This document shows positions 25,301 to 38,131 of a stretch of 64,000 bases of DNA, piece after piece. How positions within the stretch are numbered: the first letter of the stretch is position 1; each line of letters begins with the position of its first letter. The DNA comes from Geosiphon pyriformis. Its lineage: Eukaryota; Glomeromycota; Glomeromycetes; Archaeosporales; Geosiphonaceae. The position numbers and the translations under genes were made by a program. The stretch is from positions 558,001 to 622,000 of the forward strand of contig JAAOMT010000762.1 in NCBI GenBank assembly GCA_016748015.1. Reading direction: 5' to 3'. The notes under the pieces were generated by a model. That model was not told the DNA's origin, searched no databases, and saw nothing but the letters and a program-made list of their open reading frames with translations.

Positions 25301-25640
25301 CTAAATAAATGACTTAGTAAAACATTTCAATAAAACACTATATAAAATTCCAATCAAAACCAGTGAAAAAACAAACTTATAAAACAAAATACTGTCTTTA
25401 ACTTTGTTTACTTATAAAACTGTAAATTATAACATAACAAGTTATGAACTTTTTTATCTGTTTTATAAACAAATAGCAATTTTGCTAATAAAAATTAATA
25501 TTAAGACAATACTCTTTGAAGAAATCACAATAGAAAATTACAAAAACATTTTGCAAAAAAAACTTAATACTATTTTTGACTTCTTTGTAAAAACACAAAT
25601 AATTGTCTTTGAAAAGATAAAACAGTTTTAAAAAAAGCTT
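22330..25640 (+). pseudogene. Element A pol relic (protease, RT, RNase H, integrase)
   Basis: The protease motif near 22404 reads LDSKLSVSI, where D-S-G would be functional. Frame fragments at 22481-22714 match the better-preserved element B at 43394-43887. RT covers about 23440-24060 and its catalytic box at 23773-23784 is YLDN, with the second Asp lost. RNase H follows at 24220-24450, then an integrase zinc region (HIDSLAGHFRKSK, about 24850) and core to about 25640. The 75-codon ORF at 25404-25631 is the end of this integrase. The changes from B are mostly G to A and C to T. Confidence 0.75.
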
Positions 25641-26593
25641 AAAAAAAAATCTATAAAAAACTTTTCTTAAATATTGATAACTTAATTTTAGAATATTGCT
25701 TAGACAAAAACAATGTTTATAGTAATAAATTCTTTAATTAGTAAAAAAAATTCTTTATAGTCAACAAAGTTTTAAACAATGGTTTTTATATCTTATAAGA
25801 TTAATATGAAACAATATTTAATAATTACTTTGTTTATAGTATATAATTTAAAAAATATTACAAATAACTTGATTGATTACCTGTTGTAATAATACTAATC
25901 TAAATAATCAGCAAAAATCAGATATAAATAAATATATTATTTCCAAAACAAAGATATTTTTAATTAACATAAATAATTATTTTTTGAATTAAAACATTCA
26001 AAATACTTTCTATACTTTCTATAAGTATTGAATCAAAAATTATTCAAATGTTATTCTAATTATTGAAAAACAAACTATTATAACTAATAATAATAAAATA
26101 TATACTATTATTAAACCAAAGAAAACTACTACCAAGAAAGAAAAAATTAGTAGTAAATTGGATAAGTATCTGCTTAAAAACATTACAATAGCAATATTCT
26201 CTTTTTTTATTATAATTAGAAAAACAATTAAAAAAATCTTGTTCATAAACAAAAACTTGTCATATAAAAGACAATTAAAGCTTTATGGTTAACTTGGTAA
26301 AATTACAAAAGACATAAAACTTATAAAAAAAACAACTTCAAAAATACAAATGGAAATTTTGGACATTATATAATTAGATGTTCTAAAAGTTTTGACCATT
26401 GCCAAAAGAGTTAAAATTTTTATACAAAAATTTGGTTTCTTGGATATAAAGCTTATTTTATTTTAGATATTATATACTTTATTTACAAAAAACTTTAACA
26501 AACTAGTTAGCTTTGAATTAAATAAAAATTTTCAGATAGACTACACCATAAATAATTTAATTTTGTTGAGTTTAATCTTTTTAAAAAAAATAA
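25641..26593 (+). pseudogene. Element A 3' region after integrase
   Basis: It aligns with element B at about 39770-40700 (minus strand), including the peptide near 26253 that resembles SYKRQLKLYGYLGK of B. It is Lys/Arg-rich, with no known domain. An antisense hydrophobic ORF at 26040-26252 is a shadow. Confidence 0.5.
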
Positions 26594-27317
26594 TGTTATA
26601 ATTGAAACACATAGTTTTTATTAGTTATTATATATATTGGCCATTAATGTTATATAATTAGCCACCTTATTTTTAGATAATAATTATTAATCTAATTAAT
26701 AACTTAACTATTAACTTGATCATTGACCTAATCATTAATCTAATTATTGACCTAATCATTAACTTAGTTATTAATCTAATTATTGATTATTTTTAATAGC
26801 TATATAAGTAATAAGTCTTTTAAATATAGCAAAATATATAACAATTAATAAAAAATAAATAAAATAACAACTATTATCTCAATTTTTCTCTTATTACTTA
26901 TATCTTTTTTTTTATCTTCATGTGTCTGAACATCTTAGAATAAAAGATAACTTGTTGGCATTTATTTTATTTTTTTCCTAACTTATATAATTATAACATT
27001 TGAAGATTATTAAATAAAATGTAATTGAAGAATATATCTAATACTTGATATTGAATTCTAAAAGCGTTGATATAAGACAAAGAATTATACTAGTGTATTA
27101 TTATTTGTTAACAGTATAAATTATTTTTTTATCTTCAGATTTTCCAGTTATCTTTAGAAAAAATAGCAACTGAAATATTTTGTAAGACTAATCTTATATA
27201 TTAAATTTATATTTATTCAATTTGCTTCTTAAAATTAAATTCTCTTTAATTAATTCTATTACTCTATAATTTTGTTCTCTCTTACTATTTGTTAACTTGT
27301 TATTTCAACTCATAACA
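26594..27317 (+). repeat. Element A 3' LTR
   Basis: It starts TGTTATAATTGAAAC, ends CTCATAACA and matches the 5' LTR throughout, including about eight 12-bp units near 26695-26790. It is preceded by an A-rich purine tract that probably served as the polypurine primer. Confidence 0.85.
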
Positions 27318-28050
27318 ATAATAAATAATCAAAAACAATCTTGTAAAACTAGAAAATATGTATAAAAATAAGTAGTTTTAACAAATAAAAAAAAGAAAAA
27401 AAGATAAAAATTCATTTCCTTAAAAACATATCTTAGCTTTAAAACTTGATAAATTTTTTTTATCTTATTTTTTCTATATTTTTATATTCACAATTAAATA
27501 AAATATTGTTTAATTTACTTGTATATAATCTTCAAATTGTGTTGTCAAAATCAAGTTAATTATTTTTTTTATTTTTATTCCAGACCAGATACTATTAGCA
27601 TAAGCAGTTTCAGAATCCTAACAACTTAAACTAATTGTTTTTGATTATAATAATTAACAATACTAATTTTATTTTCTTATTTTCATTTTTTTTGAATTTT
27701 TTTTTTTTTTTTGGTAAAGTAGTTATATTAAAAAATTAACTGTTTGAAAATAGACTTTGTAAAAAAAGAAACTTTTTTTAGGTTTAAATATTAATTTTAT
27801 CTTGTTAGCTTATCAGAAGAACAAAAAAATAACACTAAACTTTAGTAATTGTACTTGACTAGTTCAAAAAAGATAGTTTACATATATTTAACTGTAAACA
27901 GTTAAACCATATTTCTGTATCTTATAACCAAAAAACTCTATAAATAAATTCACATTTATTAAAAACTTTTAGAGACTGATAACCCTGATCTGTTTTTTAT
28001 ATTAAACAAATAAAACTCTTCAAGCTTTTTAACTGAAAATTAGAGCACTA
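27318..28050 (+). repeat. Repeat R4, copy 2, right half
   Basis: It continues the R4 repeat broken at 19577 and matches 13895-14600, with shared landmarks such as the TTAACTGTTTGAAAATAGA block (27738 and 14330). The right limit is approximate. Confidence 0.65.
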
Positions 28051-30052
28051 AATATTATTATTATATCTTATTAAAGTTACTTATAATAATAAAACTTTTT
28101 GTATTATTTGTGAAAAGATCTTATTTAATGAATACAACTGAATTAATATGCAATTTAAAAAAGTTACATGTGATTTTATTTGTCAATATATTATCTTTAT
28201 AACCAACTAAGTAAGAGAAAAAACCTTTTTTAATACCATTTATAATAGAATTCTTAATTATATATATTATTATTTATATAATACTAAACAACTATATAAT
28301 ATGACTAAAACAAACATACAAAGTAGAATGGCCAAAAAAATTCGAAATTGAAAAGCACTTTTAAAAGTAATTAAGGAAATTGCTAAGTACAATCTTTTAG
28401 ACTCTTTAAAAAAATTTCAAAATTATTATCAAAAATTTTGTTTATATAAAAAGAACAGAAACAATATCTTGTACAAATTAATACTTATTTATATAAAAAC
28501 TACTTAATTTTTTGTTAATTACAATAGTATTTTAACTATTAATCTTAGTTTAAACCATTAGAAAAAGCAATTTAATTTGGAAATTATTTAGATCTTAAAG
28601 TATAAGATAAAACTCCAAAAATATTAGAAATGCTAATAAATAACTTATATATTTTTATTGATTTTTAACAAGAGCTTAATATTAAATGTTTTTTTAATAA
28701 CAACCAAAAAATTCTATCAAAATAAGCACATATAAATGATGTTAAATTTGATTTTTGATACTCTGAAAATTAAACACTAATATTAGAATCTTTTACTATT
28801 ATCATAATTAATTTAAAAATAGTATTTAAAATACCAATTAGAATTATGTTATAATAACTCCTTAATTTAGTTCAGCCAGAAATAAAATTAATAAAAAAAA
28901 AATTATAAATTCCAAATATACAGAAAATTTTATAATCTTATTATACAATAAATCAGTAATTAAACTAAAAAAAATTGTACAAGCAATTTTCTTACTTTTA
29001 CTTTGAATTGACAAATTAATCACTATTAAAATCTGAAAAAAGCTAAAAAAAACCAAATACAAAACTTAAAGTTTTAGTTTTACAAAAACAGTTATTTTAT
29101 CTGTTAATTATATAGAAATAATACAAAAAAACTTAAAAATAATTTGAATTAATAAAATAATGACAATTTTATTTTTTAAAATATATTTATTTAACACATA
29201 TAAAAAAGCAATAAAAAAAATCTTATATTTAAGCCTTATGCTTTTTTCTATGAACAATTTTTAATTGGTTTTATCAACTTATACATATTATATTATAGCT
29301 ATTTGTAAATAGAAATACTTATTTACAACTTATCTAAAAAAACTATATACTTATCTAAGAATACAGTTTAAAATATTTGAGCATAGATATTATTAATAAA
29401 CATAAACTCAAAAAATCTTTAACTTTTCTCAGTTGGTATTATATTACAAAACTAAATTAATTCTATTAAAGCCAAATATTAAATATTATTAAATAACCAG
29501 TGAAAAGTTAATTAAGCTTAATCTTAGATTACTAGATTCTGTTTAACAAAACAATTAAAAGCACTTATCTTAAAATACTTAGATATTTTTGCCAAAGAAA
29601 ATAAATTTAGTCAAATTAACTTGGTTTATTATCAGTTTTATACAGAAAATACATTATTTATTAAGCAATAAATTTATTAAATATTACTGCCTGAACATAA
29701 TTTTATAAAAAAAAAAGTCGATTAAATGTTAAAAAACAGACTTATACAATCTTTTATAAATTCATAGTTTTTATTTGTTATATTAATACAGCTAAATCTA
29801 AGATAACTTATACTAAGATAATCTATAATTTGTAATAAGTCATGACATTTTAAATCTACTAATTTAGTAGTTAAAAAATTCTTATGTTTATAATTCATAC
29901 CTGTAATATCCAATACATAACTTTTTACTGTTAGTATGAGTTATTTTAAGTGTTAAATTTAGTTTAAATTTTGTTAATTCTGATAAAATTACAGTAAAGC
30001 AAACCAATATTTTTATAACTAAAAATGCTATATGATAATATAACATTACTTA
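28051..30052. other. AT-rich decayed sequence, nothing identified
   Basis: Plus-strand fragments such as MTKTNIQSRMAKKIRN (about 28300) and the stretch after it look like old coding sequence with stops, but no domain could be named. The short minus-strand ORFs at 28862-29062 and 29722-29913 are Leu/Ile/Asn/Lys-rich AT translations and not credible genes. Confidence 0.4.
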
Positions 30053-30925
30053 TTCAACAGAATAATTATTAATTATGTAAGTAATCAAGTTAGAGTTTTG
30101 AATTATTCTAAGTTTTAAATTATTATTAATTGTGTAAATAATCAAATCGAAATTTTGAATTGTCCTAAGTTTTAAATTATTATTGATTTTGTGAGTAATT
30201 AAGTTATAGTTTCAAATTGTCTCAAGTTTTAAATTATTATCAATTGTATGAGTAATTAAGTTGAAATTTCGAATTGTCCCAAGTTTTAAATTATTATTGA
30301 TTGTATAAGTAATAAAGTTAAAATTTCGAATTGTTTTAAGTTTTAAATTATTACTGACTTTATAAATAATCAAGTCAAAGTTTTAAATTGTTTTAAGTTC
30401 TAAATTATTATTAATTGAATAAATAATCAAGTCAGAGTTTTGAATTATTTCAAGTTTTAAATTATTATTAATCTTGTAAATAATCAAATCAGAGTTTCAA
30501 ATTGTCTTAAGTTCTAAATTATTATCAATTGTATAAATAATTAAGTCAGAGTTTTGAATTGTTTTAAGTTTTAAATTATTACTAATCTTGTAAATAATCA
30601 AGTTATAGTTTCAAATTGTTCCAAGTTTTAAATTATTATCAATTGTATAAATAATCAAGACAGAATTTTGAATTGTTCCAAGTTCTAAATTATCATTAAT
30701 TGTATGAATAATTAAGTTGGAGTTTCAAATTGTTCCAAGTTTTAAATTATTATTAATTATATAAGTAATTAAGTCAAAGTTTTGAATTGTTTCAAGCTTT
30801 AAATTATTATTAATTGTATGAATAATTAAATCAAAGTTTTAAATTGTTTTAAGTTTTAAATTATTATTAATTATATGAATAATCAAGTCGAATTTTTGGA
30901 TTAGTTCTATCTAATCAAAGTTTTA
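30053..30925 (-). repeat. 57-bp tandem array; in-frame 19-aa repeat on the minus strand
   Basis: The marker AAGTTTTAAAT (or near variants) recurs at 30110, 30167, 30224 and so on to 30851, exactly every 57 bp, 14 times without an indel, with partial units at both ends. On the minus strand one frame is open in most units and reads roughly GTIQNSDLIIYTINNNLKL. In the remaining units the only stop is at the fourth codon, TGA or TAA where others have CGA or CAA. After the last unit (about 30053) the frame ends at TAA. It is either a decayed repeat-protein gene or a satellite whose frame is accidental. Confidence 0.8.
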
Positions 30926-30957
30926 ATTGTACTTTTCTTTTGCTTTTTAATTTCACC

Positions 30958-32271
30958 ATGTCTAATAGCAAAAAGCATGTTATCTTTTTAGCTTGTATTT
31001 TGCAAAATTATGAGAATGCTACACTTTATAATATGCTTATAGAACTTGATTGATATTATAAAAATGATAAAACCCAATTAAAAACTACAAGGCACTTTAA
31101 GAAAAACAGTTTTCTATACATAAAACAATTTCTTGTTTTGGCTTAAATCAAAAATAAATCAAATTTTCATTCATGAACAAATACAATATATGACTTACCA
31201 ACAAGTGTATACATACAGTATGTAATTTTAACTTTAATAAAGCACTTGTTATTTTTGTTCAAAAGACAGAATTGTATGAAATAATACTTACTGAAAATAT
31301 AATTCGAACTGCTAGCATAAAGTTTTATAATCAATTGAATATTTTAGAAAATAAACATTAAAAGCTATTCAATAGCTGATTTGAAAACTTTAAAGATCAT
31401 GTTGAATTGTATTTACTTTACTTTTATAATAAGTATTATCAGTTAATATTGAGTGTATTGGAGATAAATGAGTGTATATAATGATATTTTTTGCTAATTA
31501 GAAGTTATGCAATATTTTTAATATAAATAAAACAACACTATTTTATATTATACCACTAAATCAAGATTTTACTATAATACTATATCATGATACTAAACAA
31601 TTAAAAGTGTAATTGATACTTGTTTTTATAATTAATAGTAATAAAACTAAATATTTGCTACTATTTATTATTGATCATGCTAAACATTTATGCTGTTTTC
31701 AAAAAATAGAAAAGCAATTTGGTTTTTAATATTATTCAAACACTTATACTTAAATGACTGGTATATTTTTTGATAATAGTTTGTTAATTAAGATTATTAA
31801 CTATATAAAAAAAATCAAAACATATTGTTGTTAGTAAATAATTTTGTTAATTTTAATTATAATATAAAATTTATTATAAATATTTATATAGAACAGTTTG
31901 TATCTAACTTAACAATACATATTTAGTCTATAGATGCTATAATTATTTATTGTTTTAAAACACATTACTGTTACCATTTTTTTATCATTCATTGGATTTT
32001 TTTGATAATAGTATTAATGATATTTATGTAATTAACTAACTTTAAGCAATATGTTTAATTTATAAAACATGTTTTAAATGAAATAATTGCTTATTATTAA
32101 CACAAAGTTGGCATTTTTTTAATCAATACAAATGACAACTTTTAAAATAAAACTGCAAACTTAAAAATAATAATTAATTATAATTAAAAAATAGTATTAA
32201 AAAAGATTAGGAATTGCTACAAAAAGTTTAATTGCATATAACCAAATTATATATACTTATTAATTAAAGAG
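30958..32271 (+). pseudogene. Unidentified decayed ORF next to the 57-bp array
   Basis: An ATG at 30954 opens MSNSKKHVIFLACILQNYE and stays open for about 31 codons until a TGA. Coding-like fragments continue, for example PLNQDFTIILYHDTKQLKV near 31550 and FIIDHAKHLCCFQK near 31665. They suggest a transposon protein but I could not name the family. Stops are mostly of the TGG/CGA to TGA and CAA to TAA kind. Confidence 0.4.
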
Positions 32272-34200
32272 TTGGTAAATCTATCTAAAAAAAACAATAC
32301 AATTACTTTGAAACATTTAAATAAAAATAAGATTGCAAATTATATTATAACAAATCATAAAACAAAACATAATAGCTCTGATAAAAAACAAAAAATACAG
32401 AAAGTAATAAATATTAAGAATATACTAATTGTTATTACAAATCTTGAACAGTTTATAGAGCAAGAAATTTTATAATGCAGTTAATAAGCTTGTTTATATT
32501 AAATATATACTTTATAAAAGAATACAAGATAAATAAAAACAAACAATTTTTACAAATTTCTTTAATATTGCATAAATTATTTAAAAATTCTTATAAGAAT
32601 ATGCAAATAAATTTATTTTTTAATAATATTATATTTATTTTTATTATATATATATTATATATACTTAAATCTGAAAAAACTTATAACATGTAATAACTCA
32701 TAGCAATTTGTTTTTATCAAGAATATAAGTTATTTCAGATTTGACTATATAAAAAAAAAATTAAATAAATTCTGTGTTAATTATAAAAAATTTAATATTA
32801 TTATAAAAAAGAATATTTATTTTTTATTACAAATTAATAAAATTTTAAATATTTTAAGTAAATTCAAATGGTTTTTAATCTTAAATTTCATTAGTAGATA
32901 TTAAAAAATAACTATAAATTCCAATGACCAAAAAAAAACCACTTTTACAATTCAAAATAATAATTATAAATTTAATATATTACTATTTAGATTAACTAAT
33001 ATCTTTGTATTATTTTAAAGACTAATAAATATCATCTATTTTAGAATTTTGTAAAAATCAGTCATAATCTACTTAAATAACACAAACATATTTTTTTCAA
33101 CATTTGAGATTTATTTTAAATATTTGTAACAAGTTTTTAAAAATCTTTAAACTATTAAACTGAAATTTAATCCCAAAAAATACTTTTTCAAAAAATCATA
33201 ATTTGTTTTTTTAAGACACATAATTAGAAAAAATAAACTCTTCTATGTTTATAATGTTTTGAATAATAGAGCATATAAGTTATGTTTAAGTAAAAAAATT
33301 TTGAAAAAAGTTGTACATAATAATTAATTAAAAATTTATTATTAACAACAATTATCTGATTTGTTAACATCTGAATTAGAAACACATATATCAATTATAT
33401 CTTCTGACCAAATCTTACAAAACTTGGAACCAATAATAATTATTGAACATTATCTAAAAGACAATTAATTTGATCAATTCTATTTTAGTTATTATTATTA
33501 ATATTTAAAAAAAATTAAAACAATTCCAAAAATAATTAGAAAAATCAAAAACATTAAATTATTAAAAAAATTTTTTAATTTTAATATATAAAAATAAATT
33601 ATTTTAGTTATTTATTTTATTATAAATATATTTAAAAATATTATAAATACTTCACAACTTTTATTTTGGCTACTATAAAAATATAATTTTTCATTAAAAA
33701 TTACTCTTAATAATTTTAAAATATTATATAAAAAAAATTCAGCCATACAAAAAAACAAGTTAAACAAAAATCATTTTAACTTTTATCATAAAAAACAAAA
33801 AAGTATCAACATATTAATTAATAAAATCATAAAAAAATTTTAACTTTTAAAAATTATAATGCCTAAAGAAAAAACAAACTTAATTGCTTTTTTTGCTATA
33901 TATATTTTATAATAGCTGCACAATTAGACTTTCAAACAATTTACAATAAAAAAAACAATAAGAAATTTAATAAAACAAAACTTCAAAAGTTTAAAAAACT
34001 GACTAGAAAAAGCAATTCTAAGCACTATTTTAGAACAATACACTAACTTTATGTACTGTTTTAATATTATTTAAAAGTACTATTAACAAATAAAATAAAT
34101 ATACTTATTTTTAATAAAATTAGAAAACTTACTAACAAAAAATTTCAAGACTTACAAAAATGAATAGTCTTAACAAGTATGCAGAATTTTATGTTAAATA
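32272..34200 (+). pseudogene. Gypsy remnant I (RT region), heavily decayed
   Basis: After two open stretches (32272-32475 and 32475-32693, poor in recognisable motifs) the plus strand at 32830-33130 follows the Gypsy RT pattern. It reads KKTTFTIQNNNYKFNILLF, then LTN, then IIYLNNTNIFF at about 33064-33096. The catalytic YLDD has become YLNN (33070-33081). Upstream and downstream parts are too eroded to place. It may be a fourth Gypsy family. Confidence 0.55.
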
Positions 34201-36360
34201 TTAATATTAAAAAAATACACATTAATTTTAACAGAACTTAATCTTAAAAAAAAAAATATTATTCAAAAAAAATCAAAAAAAAATCAAAAATAATAATATT
34301 ATAATATATTAATCAATCATTAAATAACAATATAAATAATATAAATTAATAAACAAAATTAGAAAATATAACATATATACAATAATATATAAAACATGTA
34401 CAAACATATCCAATTTAATATAATTATAAACAAGTAAGCCAAAAAACACTTACAATTAAATAAAAAATCTAATAGCTTAATAATTACTTATTAATAGGCA
34501 TATATATATATATAATAACTTTTTAATTAGAAAAAAACAGAATAATAAGAAGTTAATTAAATAAAAGAAAAAAAAAAAGTGAAAAAATTAGATTATAATT
34601 CTAAAAAAAGCTGAAAAATATGTTTTTTTAGCTTTAAATTATAATATTTACTGATACTAAGATTAGTAAAATTAAAAATCTTTTTTTTTTATAATCTAAA
34701 CCACAAAAAAGACTGTTAAATCTTTTCTGTTGTTACTTTTTATTATTAAAAACAATAAAATACTTGACACAATAACAGAGCATGGATAAAATTTAAGCTT
34801 GACAAAATTAAAAACATGTTAGAAAAATATACTCTATATATAATTATATAAAATTTACTCATATTAATATCTTGGCCAAAATCAACAATTAATTTAAAAA
34901 TCTGAAACAATTTCTTTATGTTTTGAAAAAATAATCTCTGATCAAAATTATTTTCAAATACTAATTTTGTTAAATTCTGTTTTTTTTTTTAATTTTTTTT
35001 AAATTTATTAAAAATAGAATACTATCTTATTACAAGTAAAAAAATACAGATATTTGATATTAGCATAATATAAAATATATATATTTATAAAAGTCTCAAA
35101 AAAAAACACAATTAAAAGTATAAAGATATAATAAAATTTTTTTTTGGAGAATTAACATAGTAATAGCTATTAACAATAATTTTAATGAGAATATTACACA
35201 ACATATTAAATCAAATAAAAGAATACTTACTAAAAAAAATTATCTAATATTTGCTAAAAGTTAAGAAAAACTTATGGAAATAATTTTCAAGTTCTTAAAT
35301 AAAAAAATAATAATAATCTATCAAACAAAAATCTAGCATAAATTAAGAATAAGCTTTATTAAAATTAATATATTATCTACATATTACAATTAAATAATTT
35401 TTAATATTATTATTTAATTTAAGGCTATATTAAAAGTTAATTATAGTATAATCTCCAAAAAAAACACATTTTGTAATAATAATAAGATAGTATTATTAAT
35501 AAAAAAAATCTTAACTTTTTATTTGCTATATATTAAAATTTTTTTTGTATAGATGATTATTGGATATTGCTTTCTATATCTAATTCAAATTTTTTAAAAG
35601 AAACTTTTATACTGTAGTTTTTTTTAAGTTGTAGATAATAATTTTTTGTGTATTTCTTAATTTCTTTGTTAATAAAAAGAAAAGTTTTCATAATTGCTCT
35701 TTTGGTAGTTAAAATTAAGTATAATAACAAGTTTTAATAAATTTGCTTTTTGAGTTTTCTAGTATTTGCTGTTTTACTTAAATGATAATAAACTTTAATA
35801 TATATGTAATTAAAAATTTACTTTTAATGAGAATTGTTTCTTCTAAAATTCTAAAGTTTTCTTAAAAGTGTTAATATAGTGCTTTTTTAAAAAACAAGTA
35901 ATTTTTTTTGAGTGTTCTAATAGTTATTATTTTGTGAATTTTCTGAACGCTTTGTTTTTATAAATTTTATAATCTTACAAAAAGCACCAAATATTATAGA
36001 TAAACTTGATAAAACAATGTTATAATTTTTAGTGTTTATAATTTGAAAACTAATTAAATATAAATATAATAGTTTTTTTAACTATATTAGTTATTAGTCT
36101 TTAAAAACTTTCTTATCTAAAGTTATATCTACTAAGTTTTTTTGTTATAAAACACAAAATTCTGGTTTTTTTAATTGTGCTGTTCTTATTATATTTCTTT
36201 CTAAGTTAATAAGCATAATTACTAAGATTTGGTATTGTCTTTTTACTTTTTTAATAACCTAATAAGATAAAGTTAATATTCAAATTTAGAGAAAACTTCT
36301 TTCTTTTACCAAGTTATTATAAAGTTTATTTTTATATAATTAATTTTTAATATTGTCATT
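34201..36360. other. AT-rich decayed sequence, nothing identified
   Basis: No ORF or domain was recognised. About 36020-36185 matches 13490-13660 in the same orientation (shared block AGTTATATCTACTAAGTTTT). The rest shows only low-complexity A/T sequence. Confidence 0.4.
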
Positions 36361-36945
36361 TTACAAAAGAAAAAAGAAAAGAAAAAAAAAATAAATAAAT
36401 AAAAAATAGAAAAAAAAAATATTGTTAATTACTGTGATAAAAAACAATTGGTCCAAATTATTAAGATTTTAAAGTAGTTTATGCTAATAATATCTGGTTT
36501 AAAATAGAGCTAATAAAAACAAACAATTTAATTTCAATACTTAGACTATAGAAATTATTTAAATGTAAATTAAATAATAAAATATTATTAAATTGATTTA
36601 CAAATATATAAGATAAAATTTAATTTAAGCTAAAATTAAGATATAAAAAGAAAAGTAATTTTTGTTTTTTTTTAATTTGTTAAAATTACTTATTTTTATA
36701 TATATTCTTTAGTTTTACAAAATTGTTTTTAATTGTTTGTTATTATTAACTATTACTTATTATTTTTGTTATTGCTTTATTTTTTTATACTATAACTAAT
36801 TATTCTATGTTATAATTAGTTATTTAGTGCTATTTTATATTATTGTGTATTATTTTAAATTATTTTGTATTATTTTATATTATTACATTTTTTTTTATAT
36901 TATTATGTGTTAATTACATTTTTTCAATAGTTTTAAATAAGTTTT
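36361..36945 (-). repeat. Repeat R4, copy 3, inverted
   Basis: The reverse complement matches 13660-14270, including the run of AATAATATAA-like motifs and the segment equivalent to the element A insertion point. Here the site is empty. Confidence 0.6.
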
Positions 36946-37369
36946 TTGACTCAAATAATAGTAAATAAGTTTTTAGGTATACAGATGTTTACTTCTAATT
37001 TGAATTTTGAGTATTTAAGTATTAATATTGCTTTAATTATAAATAAATATTTAGCCAAGCATGTTTTAAAAATTTTGAAAATTCTTAATAAGTTTTTAAT
37101 AATCTGTTTATTGTTTAAAAACAAATAATTAGTTTTTGTATTAAAGTTATATACAGATACATTTTTGAAAAAACATTTGAACTAAGCAGTTATTATTGGT
37201 TTTTTTTTAGTTTATATATATAATAAAAATACTTTTATTATTTTAAGAGATAATTTTAATAAAAATAATGTTAAATATAGTGCCAATTTCAAAAAATATA
37301 TAAATTTGGGTTTGGTTAATTTCTTAATTAGTAGTTTATTTATTAAGTTTTCTATTTAAAAAAACTCTA
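36946..37369 (+). other. AT-rich stretch with one weak ORF
   Basis: The 60-codon ORF at 36946-37128 has no recognisable domain and may be accidental. YTDTFLKKHLN near 37152 loosely recalls an RNase H start but is not enough for a call. Confidence 0.25.
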
Positions 37370-38131
37370 AAAACATTAAAAAAACTATTAACTTCATTTT
37401 TATTTTATCTAACTTGGTAAATACATATAGTTTAGTAAAATATTTTAACTAAACAATGTGTAAATTATTAGCCAAAGTTTCAACCAATTTTGAGCAGAAA
37501 TGGAATATCTTTATTTTATTAATATTATTAATATATAGAATACTAAAACAGAATACAATAAAACACACATTATTTAATTTGACTTACAAAAAACAGCAAT
37601 ATTACTAATTAATTTTGTTATAGAAACATATTCAGTATAACTAATTACAGAAAAATACTTTCAAAAAACATTTTAATAAAGAGCCTATACTTTTTTCAAT
37701 ATATTAAAAAAAAAACAATAAATTATAGCAATTTATATTAAATATTTCTAAACTCAACAAAAAAACAGCATAATAACAAACTACTATTTATTACCAACAA
37801 ATTCAAAATTAAAAACAAAGTTTTTTTGCACAAAATTAAGACAAAAAACAATAAAATAAAAAATTTAAACATAATAAAATAGACTATTCTATATTAATAA
37901 AGTTCTAAACAATAGATTATATAAGTTAAGACTTAATAACAAAGTTTTAGTAAAAATTGTACATGAAAATTGATTAAAACACTATTATTTTAGAGCCAAT
38001 TCTGAATCATTAATTCCACAAATTAGTATAAATTCTTTTTTAATTAATTTTAAAGATATTTTCTAAAATTTAAAAACAATAGTTATAATAAAACAATAAT
38101 CAAATTTAAATATTAAATTTATTTATATTAA
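37370..38131 (+). pseudogene. C-type integrase fragment, cut by element B
   Basis: It aligns with element C from about 51430 to 52150: the block LAKVSTNFEQ of C is at about 37467-37500, and the later LRLDD... segment at about 37928. It contains several stops. It ends exactly where the element B LTR begins (38132). Confidence 0.7.

Larger units (their letters stand above)
19578..27317 (+). mobile_element. Ty3/Gypsy element A, complete in structure but dead
   Basis: A 7740-bp LTR retrotransposon. LTRs are 19578-20298 (721 bp) and 26594-27317 (724 bp), with terminal inverted TGTTAT...ATAACA. The internal order is gag, protease, RT, RNase H, integrase, 3' region, typical of Ty3/Gypsy. There is no dUTPase between protease and RT, unlike C and G. 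It is flanked by a 4-bp ATAA duplication and inserted in repeat R4. Every domain carries stops or lost catalytic residues. Confidence 0.85.

Noticed and set aside
30053-30925. CRISPR-like array
   Set aside because: Units are contiguous 57-mers without unique spacers, in a eukaryotic genome.
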